Shown here: positions 41,475 to 53,613 of the stretch, one piece after another
Layout of the letters: each line of letters starts with the position of its first letter
Numbering within the stretch: the stretch's first letter is position 1
DNA from: Cudoniella acicularis
Lineage: Eukaryota; Ascomycota; Leotiomycetes; Helotiales; Helotiaceae
Assembly (NCBI GenBank): GCA_013054445.1
Contig: JAAMPI010000156.1
Location: 1-58,387 of the forward strand
DNA length: 58,387 nt
Direction: 5' to 3'
Made by a program: the position numbers and the translations under genes
The notes under the pieces: model-generated
Seen by the model: only the letters and a program-made list of their open reading frames with translations
What the model was told of the DNA's origin: nothing
Databases searched by the model: none

Positions 41475-43068
41475 CTAGAGTTCCTTTTCCAGGACAGCAG
41501 GGGCAGTAATAGTTTGGTCCTTCAACTTTTCAAGACCCTCTCCGCCCTGCGGTACTGTTAGTGATTGCAATCAGGAATTCCAAAGGAAAACTTACGTAGC
41601 TGATCAAGGGCGAGACCTCAATGCCATCATTCGAGCCCTCGCTGACTACGGTTGCACCAGCGGCCTGCACCCATCGTTTGCCCTGGTCCATGATATCCCT
41701 CTTGCTGGTATCTTGATCATCCTCACCAGTACCCTTGGCATTCTTCAGGGGTGAGAATTCGTCCTCACGCTTAACCTCCATGCATGCGAATTGCTTGAGT
41801 TCCAGCAGCGAGAAACAATCGAAGACAAACTGCTCAAGTTTGATGCCATTGGGCTTCTCTGGCTTGATTGTGTTTCCCTTTTCGGTATCCACATATGGAA
41901 TCTTCTTGCGAGCCACATGATGGGGCAGCTTGTGTGCCCAATCTGGGATAGACTCCAAGAATCTGAACGAGTAGTAGTGGTTGACGATGTTTCCAGCTCG
42001 GAACTTCAAGATCTCGGGTTGCTTGGGGTCCTTAGCTTCCGCAGTCTCTCTGTCGATCTCAGAATATTCGACAACATCTGGTCTGCCGTTCTTGAGCAAA
42101 ATGAGACCAACAGATTCTGTTGCATTGCGCTTTCGGACGACCTTTGTTGCAATATCGACGTCTTTCGAGGCTGCAAAGCCGACGAAAACGGGGTCTGCAA
42201 CTTTAACCAAGCAATTATCAACACAATAAGCATGGATATGCTCAATGCCACGCTTCCTCATATCACCTATGACATTTGCCGTGACTAGAGCCTGGTAGAT
42301 ACCTCCATTTCCGTCAGGCGCAACAGCCACTTTGCCCTTGCTCTCCAGCAGAATTTTGCCATCGTTCGAAATGCAGGGAAGCACACCTTGCTCGAAAATT
42401 ATGACATTCTCCTTGTCCAAACCGAAATAGTTGTTTTCTTCGAAATATTTCTCTGTTGGTCCTCTCGTGGGTCCACTGGTCATGACATACCAAGGAACCA
42501 CAACCTTCTTATCTGTTGCATGTCCAGCCTTCTTATGTGCCAACTGTTGTACTTTGCGTATTCTCTCGGCTTGGATCTGAAAGAGCGACTTTTCGGATGG
42601 CAAACCAATGTTGAAACATCCTTTGGGAGCTGAGCTTCCCAGGCGAGTTCCCTGTCCTCCAGCCATAAGCACAACACCGACCTTGTTCTCCGCAGTCAAA
42701 TCCAGACCCAATTGGTACCATTTTTCGATATCTTCGGGCTTCGAATCGAGAATGCTCGCCGTGGCAGAGTCTGGGAGGGGTTCGAGGGGCTTTTCGGCAC
42801 CAGCATCTTCGACTTTTGGGGGGTTCAAAGCCTTGTCTGTAATTTTGTTGATGTATTCTGGATCGAAAGAGGAGAGTTGTGCATATAGGGTTGCTTTCTC
42901 TGGGACGGTGAGGGAATCGTAGAAAGCGAAAACTTGCTCTTGTTTTGCTTTGGCGTATTTGTCCTTCAGCTCCTGGAGCTCGTTTGCACTGGGCTCCTTT
43001 GGCGGGGCACCCTCGTGAGCTTCCCCGCCAATGTGCATCTTGTGAAGAGCGTTCTTGACGGTTTCCAT
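41475..43068 (-). CDS. UAP1: UDP-N-acetylglucosamine pyrophosphorylase
   Basis: Two exons (43068-41596 and 41546-41475, 49-nt intron) give 514 residues. The nucleotide-binding loop is [20 protein letters not shown], the signature of eukaryotic UAP1/QRI1 enzymes. Other family blocks are [55 protein letters not shown] and [13 protein letters not shown]. The last small exon ends [10 protein letters not shown]. The enzyme makes UDP-GlcNAc from UTP and GlcNAc-1-phosphate in the cytosol, the donor for chitin, N-glycans and GPI anchors. The length is normal. The ATG at 43068 is chosen because the codons before it are not ATG. It diverges from the DNA glycosylase gene. Confidence 0.96.
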
Positions 43069-43501
43069 GACAAGCAATTCGATTGCGGAGGGTTTAACAG
43101 TTTACGAGGCTTTTGAGGAGTGCAATGGGTCTTGTATGTTGCTGATGTGTGTTAATATAGGCCAGCCCCGCCATGTCAACACGAAGCCAGCCTGAAGTTC
43201 GCTAGACAACAAAGCCACCTCTTTTGACATACACTCTGCATAACTTTTATTGGCTACGACTCCGACCACGGGCTGAACTGCCGTCAGAAAATCGACTTTT
43301 CTGCTTGTAATTGAACGAAAACATCTGGCACCTTCTGCCCTATCCTGACTCGGCATTCAGGCACATGGTGTGGATTAATTTTCGACAGCCGCCTGAATTC
43401 GAATGACCCCACTTCCAACCTACAACAAGGCTTCACGAGGCTGAGGACTCGTACACTTCAACATGGATAATCTCCCGGGCAAAGAGGTTAAGTAGGAAGA
43501 G
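43069..43501. promoter_or_regulatory. Divergent promoter of UAP1 and the DNA glycosylase, with a uORF
   Basis: 433 bp between start codons. On the plus strand a 10-codon upstream ORF (43463-43495, reading MDNLPGKEVK) ends 6 nt before the glycosylase ATG. If it is in the leader it should strongly affect initiation at the main ATG. Confidence 0.45.
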
Positions 43502-44398
43502 ATGGAAAACGACAACGTTACTTCATCCTCGATGGTTCCCGCAAGTTTCGCTGGTAAATTAAATATTGCAGACTATGCATTCACGCCGACGCAAGACGCA
43601 TCACCTCGCCGAAGGCCTCTATCGAATTTCCAATCCCCAAAGGGAAATTCGAAAAGTCTAAAGAAGGCCTTCACACTTATCTCAAGCAGTCCTTTGAAAC
43701 GAAGTAGTAGTAGCAGCAGCAGCAGCGCTCTCTCTCTCGACGCTGGCTCTCCAAAGAAAAAGTCACGGGGCCCATCAGGCTACGCTTCACCAGAAACATA
43801 TGCGCATCTATCTCCTTTGGCGGATGTTTGTGCACCAAATCTTATCCTAATATTCATCGGGCTCAACCCAGGTATTGCAACGTCTCGAAGCGGCCATGCA
43901 TACGCTCATCCTACCAACCTCTTCTGGAAGCTTTTGCACTCTTCTGGCATAACCAATCGGCGTTTACGGCCCAATGAAGATAGAACTCTTCCTAGAGACT
44001 GGCAATGTGGGAACACGAATATCGTGGATAGGCCAACAAGGAATGGATCTGAGCTGAGCAAAACAGAGATGGACAGAAATGTGGAAGTCTTGGAGGAAAA
44101 GATCAGAAAGTGGAAACCTGAAGCTGTGTGTGTCGTTGGGAAATCAATATGGGAGAGCATATATAGGGTTAGAAAAGGTAAGCATTTAAAGAAAGAAGAT
44201 TTCGTGTACGGATGGCAAGAAGGAGAGAGAATGGGTGCGCCGGATGAAAGCGACGATGAGGGGTGGGCAGGTGCGCCTATATTTGCGGCAAGCAGTACAT
44301 CTGGTCAAGCCGCTTCGGTGCCAAAAGCCGAAAAGGAGAGAATTTGGAATGAATTAGGAGCCTGGGTCAAGGAACGGAGACGAGACAGACTGACATGA
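43502..44398 (+). CDS. Mismatch-specific uracil/thymine DNA glycosylase (MUG/TDG type)
   Basis: A single exon of 298 residues. The N-terminal third is disordered and basic, with a Ser run encoded by an AGT/AGC trinucleotide tract at about 43703-43726 and a KKK cluster that may target the nucleus. The glycosylase domain starts near residue 105 with LILIFIGLNPGIATSRSGHA, then HPTNLFWKLLHSSGI. GLNPG carries the family's catalytic Asn, and the GH-YA-P-N-FW block fits MUG/TDG. Later blocks include LEEKIRKWKPEAVCVVGKSI and an acidic linker. Fission-yeast Thp1 is the best-known fungal relative. The enzyme removes uracil or thymine opposite G in base-excision repair in the nucleus. Confidence 0.9.
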   Translation: MENDNVTSSSMVPASFAGKLNIADYAFTPTQDASPRRRPLSNFQSPKGNSKSLKKAFTLISSSPLKRSSSSSSSSALSLDAGSPKKKSRGPSGYASPETYAHLSPLADVCAPNLILIFIGLNPGIATSRSGHAYAHPTNLFWKLLHSSGITNRRLRPNEDRTLPRDWQCGNTNIVDRPTRNGSELSKTEMDRNVEVLEEKIRKWKPEAVCVVGKSIWESIYRVRKGKHLKKEDFVYGWQEGERMGAPDESDDEGWAGAPIFAASSTSGQAASVPKAEKERIWNELGAWVKERRRDRLT

Positions 44399-45945
44399 GC
44401 TCACTAAGTTGTGGAGAGGCATATTTGACGATCTATCTTGAGAGCATCGTGCTATTGTGGGATTTTCTCGTCTACGCTTTGCCTCTATGGTTTCGGTTTA
44501 AGATTAAAGCTATAGGCTCGAAAGGGGCTCGCCAAGTAGGAGAGATCCTAAGTAGCTGAGACTCCATACCCCTATGGACAATGAGGAAGCTACGAGCTTT
44601 CTGCCAAAAGTCAAATTCTCAGGGTCAAGAAACAAAAGAGCGGAGAAGCAAATGAATGATTTTCAACAAGCGTGAGTTCTCATAAAAATGTGGCGTTTCC
44701 AAAACAGCATGGTGATGCTGCAATTTTGTTCAATAGCTTTTGTTTCTTTCTCATCCTGATATTTCCTCTTTTAAGTGCCTCAAGCTCATATGCAATGAAA
44801 AGTTCCTATGGCGATGGAGAGGGCACGAGGAAAGAGACTTGCGGGAGGAGGTGGACCTGCATGCAGAGATGGACTCACATCAGGAGGTGAACTCATAGAA
44901 GGACAGAGGCTCCATGTATGAGAGGGACTCATAGGAGGAGAGAAAGTCATAGGAGTAGAAAACTCACACGAGGACAGAGTTTTCAAGGTAAGCAATTTCT
45001 AATTCTCTAATTCTTTCAAAATAACTAAAAACCACAATACCAACCACCGCGCACATTTTCAAAAATTTCATCCAAAAATGGCTCTTCGTCGATGAAGTGT
45101 CCCTACATTGTATCAGCACACACTCCATATTTCAGTAAAATACAAGACTTACGACCAAAAACCGTCCCAAAAATGCTCCCCGCACACACCACCACAACTC
45201 CAGTAAAATCTCTCCTTCCTCTTCTTCTTCCTTTCCTCTTTATATGAAGTCAGCATGATGAACTTCAAAAGAATGAAAGTAATGACGCTAACTCTTTGTC
45301 CAGCAAATTCATCTCCAAGTCTTCTTCTATTTATTGGTTAGGCTACATACCAATAATTTTGCGAACGCTAAGCTAGCTCAAAACTTCCAAATAAATACAG
45401 CAAGAAAACAAGTAAGGCAAAAACTTTTATAACATGCAAAATGAAACCTGATTCTAGACATACCCGCAGGCAGCGCAGCGCGCTGGGTGCTCCACAGAAG
45501 CAGAGATGTTTTGAGAGGCATTTTGGTGGTTGATTTTTTGTAGGGCCGAAAATAAGTGAGGTTGTCGAGTTTTCCGTGGGTGTGCTTCCTTGCTTGCGCA
45601 AGTTGCCTTCATCGTGGCTTCCCTTTTCGCTACCCACTTCCTTACCTAGCTATGGCCAACACAACACAATCCGACAAACCATACCCCAAAAAATTACTCA
45701 AAAGGTTTTCCTCAACAAATTCGCTGCGACTTGCTTAAGAAAATATTTGGTCCGGTTCTTTTCTGAAGGTTGGGAAGAGTATTGAAGGCCAGTTAGAGTG
45801 CTTCACAGGAGGATAGTTACTCACAAATATGGCAGTAAATAAGTCTTTAATACTCTGAGAACAGCTAAAACATGCCTTGAAACTTTTAATTTAACGAAGC
45901 TGAGTGATTTTTTTCCTGTGGTAAGATTACATTCTTAACTCTGTT
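44399..45945. other. Intergenic with a GA-rich degenerate minisatellite
   Basis: Purine-rich imperfect repeats of about 15-20 bp with GGACTCA/GGAGG blocks fill about 44815-44985. The rest shows no supported gene. The frames at 45368-45785 lack domains. Confidence 0.4.
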
Positions 45946-46178
45946 TGGGTTGAGAATCTGACGCTCAGCAAAAATCTAACCAGTGCTCGTGTGAATGTTT
46001 TTGCTCCTGTGAGACATTAACACTCGATCATCTAGGAAAATGCTTGTAGTAGAATTACCTAGGTTCCATTTTCTGACTTGAGAGAACGAAATTGTCAAGT
46101 TGCAGCGATGAATGAGAACTCTCATTTCAAGATCTATCCTAACTTCCCTTGTCACTGAATTTGAACACATCCCTCCTC

Positions 46179-46564
46179 TCAGATCAAACACTCCGAATTT
46201 TTTCGATCGATTACCTTGTATTCCCTTCCTTCTTCACACAACCCCATCTCTAAACACGATTCCTCGTCAATGCAACGTCGGCGCAAGACAATAATTTCCT
46301 TCAAGAACCAATCCTTGCACTTCTGGCCATCCTGGTACTAGTCCTCCTGTTCCTGTATCGCTGCCATGACTTGCTTTAGGACCCGCAACCGACGTCCATG
46401 TCGCTTTGGTGTCTCCTGGGAGAATTCCCATTGGTTGCTCCACAGGGTCTGGCCAGCGATATTTCTGGTAAAGTTTCAGGATGCACCAGAAGACAGACAG
46501 CTGCATCGATCATGAAATAGACGATGAAGATCGATATTGAACAGAATATATTATGGTCCGCCAT
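46179..46564 (-). pseudogene. Broken paralogue of the small membrane protein
   Basis: From ATG 46564 the N-terminus (FCSISIFIVYFMIDAAVCLL) matches the membrane segment of the intact gene at 47678. The similarity then passes to a second frame (VEQPMGILPGDTK) and, after a GGACTAG acceptor-like site, to a third frame with GQKCKDWFLKEI, which matches GQECKEWFLSEI of the paralogue. The third frame ends at TGA 46179. One change could be an intron, but both cannot be explained that way, so decay is likely. Confidence 0.5.
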
Positions 46565-47327
46565 TTTTGGGCTGTTCTATGGTGGTAAGCGTTGAGACGT
46601 CGTACTTTATGTTTCTAGGGATGTTGCTACTTATTGTTTAATGAACCACCGTAAACTCCCTGACTAAGTACTTTCTTTAACTTTCAGACCTGGGTTTCTA
46701 TTCTGGAGATTCGGAATAAGATAATGAAAATATATTTTCGGTGACATTTGTACCTAATACTATCGCTATGACGACTTAGTATTCCTTGCTGAATTAGCTG
46801 AACCAAAGTCTAGGAACTTCCTACTTTTTTTCATCAACTTTCTGTTCATAAGAGCTTCTGGCATTACAATCGAACCCACTTGCATTATTGATTCCACGTA
46901 AAGTCCTATCGTGACTTTGATCATCGCCTCGAGAAGTTATCAACTCAGTAAGGCAGGAAGCTGACGCTCAACAAAAAGTTAAACGAGTACACGTATGGAT
47001 ATTTTTCCTTCCGTGAAACATTTTTACCCCCTGGTCTAAGTCCTTGTATGAATCATTGTCCTGGTGTGAGTTTCTCCCCTGTTCCTGACTAGTACAGTCC
47101 GACTTTGTATCACGATAATAATCCTGGAGCCAGCTTCCAGATGGCGCTGCTCAGAGTCTCATAAGAGCTGAGGAGCTTCGAGAGATTTTTATAAAGATAA
47201 TAAGCACTAATAAGGTTAGTTTAATAATTATTGTAAATTTGTAACTTCCCTCCTCACAACTTGATGCTTTTGCTTTTACCCTCCCCGAGTCCCAAGTCGA
47301 ATGATCCCGAGTAATTTTGATTATTTT

Positions 47328-47678
47328 TCAACCCAACTCCTCTCTTTTCTTTTCATCCCCACAAACCAGTCCCTTCTCCAAATCCACAACCTTGCCATTG
47401 CGATTCGGCGAAATCTTTTGAATCTCACTCAAGAACCACTCCTTGCACTCCTGTCCACGATTGTAACACCTTTCTTGCCTCAGAAGTTCCCTTTTGACAC
47501 CCCGGGGTTCCACCTTCTTGTACCCATGTTGCTCAAATGTCTCGCCTGGTTCAAGGGGAATTGTTTGTTGCATTATGATGTACCCGATAACCAGGAAGAG
47601 CACCAAAGTGATAGCTACGTCGATAGCGAAACGAGGGAGGAGGGCTAAAATTGCCCAGAAGGTGTCGGAATAATCCAT
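47328..47678 (-). CDS. Small single-pass membrane protein, unknown function
   Basis: A 116-residue minus-strand frame from ATG 47678. Residues 7-36 form a hydrophobic helix (FAIDVAITLVLFLVIGYIIM). A charged tail follows with CYNRGQECKEWFLSEIQ and a Lys/Glu-rich end. It has a diverged, broken relative about 1.1 kb to the left in a tandem duplication. Conservation of both the membrane segment and the C-KEWFL-EI block between the copies supports coding. I recognise no family; it may be lineage-specific. Confidence 0.5.
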   Translation of the reverse strand: MDYSDTFWAILALLPRFAIDVAITLVLFLVIGYIIMQQTIPLEPGETFEQHGYKKVEPRGVKRELLRQERCYNRGQECKEWFLSEIQKISPNRNGKVVDLEKGLVCGDEKKREELG

Positions 47679-48100
47679 ATTTTTTGCTGGTTTTCCATAG
47701 CAGTCAGTCTTGAGAGCTCGTATTTCTTGCTCCCGGGGATCTAGTTGCTTACTTGTTGAGAAATTCAGCTCTTTGATCGGGTGTTTGGTACTGTCTTGTA
47801 TTCCTCGACTTGGTATTTTGTTCGAGGGAGTGCTGGCGAGTATGAAAAAAATATGTCCTCATGGTTTTTTAAGGGAAATATTAGTGCTCCGTGGTCTATT
47901 GTACTGTGACTATGACGGCTTAGTGTTCCTTACTTGAGATTAGCTGAACCAAAGTTCACGAATTCAAAATACCCACCTTTTTGCGACCAATTTTCTGTTC
48001 CCGAAAACAGCTTTCATTGAGAATGAGCTCATTCGCACTATTTATAAAATTTAAATTCAAGGCGTGACTTGATTCATGCTATCGAGAAATATATTTCCAG

Positions 48101-49420
48101 ATGCTGGTTTGCAGCTAAGCTAAGCGAAAAATAGGGGTAAGCCCTGTACAGAAAATATCCATGGTTTGGCATAGGAGAATTGGAGATTGGAGTATTCATC
48201 GCAGATATTTAGATAGATATATCGTGATACTGGTATTCGAGAGCCACAGGTAGGATTTCTACGAAGTTTTCGACAGTTCCGTGATTCGGTTTCGCCAAAC
48301 GCTTTAAATACTTGAAAATAAATAAACAACTACAAGTTGAAAGAATCGGAAAATACGTGGAACTGACCAACAGAGAAATAGATTTATATTATACCTTTGT
48401 AATAGTAGCCTACAATAGCATGGTGTTTGTTCTTTGAAGTGTCGAGAGCGGCTTTGTGGCACGGACCGGCAAAATCGTCGGTGAGATTTTGACGAGATGA
48501 AGGAGAGGCACCCACAAAAGGAGAAGTGCTTAGAAAACACACTCACCCATGGAAGGGTATTTAGTCACCGGATGAGAGTTACTCACATGAGAAAAAACAA
48601 TATGATGAAAAAGATACTCGTTCTTTACCGGCAATAGATTTTTCACTAGGCAATCCAAAGCTAACCACAACACTCCAGAATATTACTACGATCAGGGCAA
48701 TCAATTAAATAAAAAGCTATCTCAGATACATATAGACTTCAAAATACATAATATGATCTTGGTTCTTAGAATTTAGTTCGGGGTTGTTTTGATCATTAAA
48801 GTGTTGTGCGGATGGCATTTAAGGCCTCGTAATTTCAAGTACCAAATTTTTTTACATAGAGTGGAAATAGCCCTAAGGTAGACGAACTACACAATGTTGC
48901 TTTTCTAATTTTATTTAAAGTAATTCCAAGCTTCGCAGTAGGTTCACGCTATCCTTTGCAAGTACAAAGACTTGCACGGGGTTGGAAGTACCACAGTAAG
49001 CTCCGATTTTTCAAGGCTGTTTGTCACACTTGCAACTATCGCGGTATAACTTACAGATAACGGTTTGCGGAATATTATTCTGCAATAAATACATACGCGC
49101 TGAGTAGTCAACCAAGTGCGAGTGCTTGAAGGAATTTCCAGCTCCCATGCCCCGGCGTGATTTTTGCTTGTAAAGTTAGACCTTCTCTCCTCCGGAACTC
49201 AAGTAAGCCAATTAAATCACCTGAAAATCTCCGAATTATAGCAAAGGCTTCTCAATAAAAAATAATTTATCTATGCACACCACTCGCAAATCTAGACTCC
49301 TGTGTACTGCACAAATATTCCGCATTTCCAATCGCACAACAAAACGACAACCTCTTTATCACCACTAGCTCCCCACACCTTTATAACACATCGCGAACTC
49401 AACCAATCATCCCTTCGCGA
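48101..49420. other. Intergenic, no gene seen
   Basis: AT-leaning. The block near 48420 (ATGGTGTTTGTTCTTTGAAG followed by TGTCG) matches one near 25973. Open frames here are short and without domains. Confidence 0.4.
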
Positions 49421-49422
49421 AG

Positions 49423-49755
49423 GAAATCCAAATTATAGGAGTGTATGAATGCACAATGAATCAAACCCGCACCCTCAGGCTCGTTGAAGATTTCCGAACC
49501 TCCATTATTCGGATTCGGTCCAAGTACCAACAGGCTCTGATCACCGGCCGCGAATCCTGACCGGTGAAATTTGGGACCTGTGTTGGCGGTTGTAGGGATT
49601 TGGAGTCGAGAAGTGTACTGAATGAGGAGATGTAGTATTTGCAGGCTTGGCTGAGGGTGATATCGTCGAAGTTGAGCTGCGACCCACGGCGCCGAAGAGG
49701 GAAGGGTGGTCTTGATCTTGGTTTGCTGTTGTTGGCAAAAGAAATATTAACAAGT
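49423..49755 (-). other. Possible coding remnant in two frames
   Basis: On the minus strand one frame reads LNFDDITLSQACKYYISSFS to about FTGQDSRP. A shifted frame then reads SLLVLGPNPNNGGSEIFNEP and ends REGMIG near 49413. The texture is protein-like but the family is unknown, and a frame break near 49550 is needed to join them. Confidence 0.22.
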
Positions 49756-50539
49756 TTCCTGGGTTTCAGATTTGTGGCCTGGGGGAGATATGTGTGGCCG
49801 GTCGAGGTGCTTAAATGTTGAGCATCTTAATGACCGACCGGGCTGAGGCTTCCTCAACCTGTGATGATCCCTCCGCGGCACCAAGAGAAAGGGGAACTTA
49901 TCACCCAGAAAATCAGGGAGCAGTGCTGTCAGAAGAGTTGTAAACAGTGAATTCTTGAATCTTGATAGTGTTCAATTGTTGTGGCCTTTTCTGAGAGCCA
50001 AGCTCTCCGTTGAATAACTCATCACAAGAGCAAAAATGGCTAGGTTGGAGTGGAAATTTACGAAACCAGATTTGTCAGAATAAAAAGAAGCTACTTGTTG
50101 TGAGATTGTTGAGTTGCTCACCTACTGTGAGCATCTCAACAGGTTTTTAATGACCCGGACTCTTGCAGAGTCATCCTCATCCGCCCTTAGAAAAAACCGG
50201 ACTGACTGAATATGTGAATAAAAGTGCGATCAGAAAATGGTGGAAATGGACCACTTGGCCAATGATATTTTGAATGCTTCCTCAATTTTTGATAGGCTGA
50301 AATCTCAAGCTGACTGGTAATCAATCGCATGCAAGTATCCAAATGGAATTACGAATTGTTTCATGGCCAATGTCTTCATTAACGAATTTGAAGTCGTTAA
50401 AGTTATCATTTTAAATACACGTATATACAAACGGCAAGTCTTCTTGCAACCCCAATCTTTTCGATGCAATCTAACCACAACTCCAAACGCTAATGCTTAT
50501 AAAACACAAATGCAAATTTACAGGGAGATATGGCGCTGT
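49756..50539. other. Intergenic, no gene seen
   Basis: Downstream flank of the ERO1 gene. No supported gene. Confidence 0.5.
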
Positions 50540-52476
50540 TCATAACTCATCGAGATTTGGGCGTTTGATCTCCCACTTTCTTGGAGAGACCGGCAATCCA
50601 ATGTAATATTCCCAAACTCTCGAAGCCTCCAGAACGAGAATCTCCCACCTGTCACATCATTAATTAGGGCAAGCACATATATGAGTGGAACATTGAAACT
50701 TACATAGTCAAAGGGAACCTGATCCATCCCCAGATGACATATTTTGTCACCCTATACACGAGACCTAGTTCACTCCAGAACTCTTCTGATAAGGAGGGCT
50801 CATAGTCCTGAGTTTCCTTGTCCTTTTCGAACTGTTCATAGTCATCCTCAACGACTTCGGAGAACTCCTTTCCGGGTATGACATGATGAGGTTTTGTCAC
50901 CCGATCTGGCATTTTCAAATGGTGATGATCCATGCTTTCCGCTTCAGTCTCCTCAACCTCTACCATGGCCCTGAATTCATTGATAGCCTCTAGTGAGCTG
51001 GATATACGGGCAAGTGTATTGAAAAGAGCCACCAACTCGGTCCGCTTCAATACAGGAACATCCTCGGAATTATTGTCGAATTCGAAGAGAACTTTCAAAG
51101 CTGCACCGTAACCAGCCGTCTGTAATTTGCCCCAAAGTCTGCACTTATCACATCCGACACAGTCCATGATGCGGCTGACATTTCTGAAGCGGGTTTTGAA
51201 GTCTTCTTTCAGACTAGGACCCTCTCCATTTACGAACATCAGACTCTCATCAAAAATTGGAGGAGCTTCACCCGCATGCGAGGTTAAAGCTTGAACTTTA
51301 GCCTTAGTTATGCTATCCTGGGCTGGGTCGCCAGAACAGAAGGTGTAGTCCTTTAGAGACGGCCCCAATTTCGTGACTGCTCGGAGAACTAAAGCATAGT
51401 TGAAGTATAGATTGGAAACTCTCTCGGGAAACTTGTGAAGTCTGTCTTTGTAACATTGAAGATTCGGTCCCCACTCTCCAGTGGTCTGATTCAAATGTTC
51501 CCAGCAAAGATGTGTGCTGATTGATGTGTGCATGCCAGAGACAACACGGTAGAAGACACGTTTCTCAAGGCATTCGTCTTCATTTTCAAGGCCAGTTTCA
51601 GAGACGAACGGCATATTTGGGGAGTGTCTTTGTTGTTCTTCTAAGAGCTGTTGTCTCGAACCCTCACGCAAGACGGATTGGAGCTCATTTGCTGCGGGCC
51701 CTTTGTTTGGAAATGGCGAAGTTCCAAGAGATGCGGACTTGGGGAAAGACGCTTTGGAAAAGCAGTTTTCTCGATAGATTGCGTCCCAAACTTGCTTTGT
51801 ACCTTCACCAGCGTAGCCTGTAAACCTTTCCGGGTTATCCACCAAGCTGACATAGTCGCCCTTCCCGCTGGATCCTTCATCGTCTGGTACGCAATAGTCC
51901 CGTTCATCGCATTCGTCATCGTATTCTACCACACAACTCTCTCCAACGTCTTCCCCTAACATTCCCTGCAGTGGTTTTTTTGGTCCTCTTTGCTCTTGTA
52001 GTTTCTTTCCCGGATGGCCGGCTTTGGGCCCCTCTAGCTTTCCAAGTTCCTCCGCCCTCCATATTGTGGGAATATCTTCCTCATTGTCTAGCGTGTTCAC
52101 TGCGCAGGCAATGTTGCCGCACATGCCATTTTCGTCGTTCCAAAAGGGACATTCTTTTCCGAATAAATTTAAGCGATAGTATGCAAAGAAGTCGGTGTTC
52201 CTTGTAATGTCGAGGAGAGCAGGACGTAACTCTTGGTTTAGATTATCGAGAGTGGAGTAGGAGGCGCATGCGTCAGAGACGATGGCTTTTGGGGAGATCT
52301 GACTCAAGGCATTAGACAGGTATGCCTGATAAAAGAGAAGTATTGCGTACCGCGCAAACATCAGGATTTGATGGATTTGATTTCGAGGGGCCTTTGGAGT
52401 CTGCTGCGTGAGAGGTACTTAGTAGGGCGAATACAGCTAGATAAAAGACGTTTGCGGCGGAATGCATGGCTGTCAT
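50540..52476 (-). CDS. ERO1: Endoplasmic reticulum oxidoreductin ERO1
   Basis: Three exons on the minus strand (52476-52351, 52298-50704, 50648-50540; introns 52 and 55 nt) give 609 residues. Exon 1 holds a signal peptide (NVFYLAVFALLSTSHAA). Key blocks are ACASYSTLDNLNQELRPALL, FFAYYRLNLFGKECPFWNDE, ENGMCGNIACAV, the regulatory CVVEYDDECDERDYC stretch, TSISTHLCWEHLNQTTGEWG, and the active-site MDCVGCDKCRLWGKLQTAGY (CxxCxxC) with FAD-binding residues around it. The last exon starts WEILVLEASRVWEYYIGLPV. Ero1 transfers electrons from protein disulfide isomerase to oxygen to form disulfides in the ER lumen. ATG 52467 is an alternative start three codons in. The length is typical. Confidence 0.96.
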
Positions 52477-53613
52477 AGGACCTGGGTCTTTATCCCTAGA
52501 TTGTTGACTGATTTAGCCAATGATTCTAGGCCGGATTATGTCTATATTGAGGTGGGGTAAGCCAATTGTCGATCTGGTTCAAAGAACTATTCAAAGCCCG
52601 AATTGGTCGAATGCGTCAATCGAAAAATCTAGAAAGACAGTGTGAAAGGTGTCGAATCAACCAAACCTGCATATTGACTTGGACTTGAAAAGGAGTAGTA
52701 GAGTAGAGCACAAGAAATGGGAAGGAAGAACTTTTTCGGACAAACGTTGATTTCCAAGCACTGCGTGTTTTGGCTTATTACTCTCGACACAAAGTTGTGA
52801 TCTGTCCCTAACGGCATTTGCACTGGCACTGCCGCCTCGTGGTTCGATTCTCGATCTGCGCCACTAGCGGGAATCCCGACAGCGTGTGCGCCACCTGCAA
52901 CCTGCAAATCTGGCGTGAACCTGGCCGTCAACCTGGCAAGTGGCAAGTTTGGCGAGCTCCGAGGCATCTGCTCTGCTCACTTCAGTGTTCTCAGCCTGTT
53001 CTTGACATCTTCTCTTCTACGAGACCAATTTAGATTCAGGCTCAGCGACTTGGGATAATAATTCTTTACTCGGATCCTCATTCTTTTGAGACAACGTGAC
53101 ATTCTCCGCGACCACGTGGCATTTCTGCTTCTGGCTCCCTGAGAATAGAATTTCGATAAAGCCTCGGATTGTTGTTCCTTGAGTTGCGGCTTATGTGTTA
53201 TCAGATAATCAGAGCGGTCACAGCATAGAGGGGCTCAAGAGGGGCAATGAGGCGCAAAACCAGTCCATTCGAAATTACCAAAGGAACGAATTTCTCCCCA
53301 CGCAGCGGCCCAACCATATGCATATGCACCCATCTTCCCACCCGTTCATTATGCCTTGCCTTCACTGTCCGCACCGCTGTATCGTACATTTATGGGCCGC
53401 CCGCAACTGCCTGCGCAAAACCTTCGGAAGGAGAGAATATCCATTAACCCTAGTCTAGTACATAGAAGTGGCTATCTGTAGCCATGAAAGTGTATTGTAT
53501 CAAGAACATGAGGCATGACATCATTAAAGCAACAAGCATTGCTCGTAAAGTCTTACGCTGCGTCAGAGAATCGTGAAATTCGAATAGACTGGTAGGTAGA
53601 AGCTGAGAGCTGT
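52477..53613. other. Intergenic, no gene seen
   Basis: About 1.1 kb containing the ERO1 promoter and the CKS1 3' flank. The frames seen are short and without domains. Confidence 0.5.

Larger units (their letters stand above)
45946..48100. repeat. Ancient tandem duplication, about 1.0-1.1 kb unit
   Basis: Landmarks recur in order. CTGACGCTCAGCAAAAA near 45959 matches CTGACGCTCAACAAAAA near 46961, each followed by a similar gene-downstream block. Each unit then carries a related minus-strand small membrane-protein gene. TTAGCTGAACCAAAG recurs at 46795 and 47941, followed by similar flanking blocks. Divergence is large, so the duplication is old. Confidence 0.7.

Noticed and set aside
52843..52866. 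GGTTCGATTC block resembling a tRNA T-arm
   Set aside because: The flanking bases do not form a 5-bp stem, and no anticodon arm or D-arm can be folded upstream.
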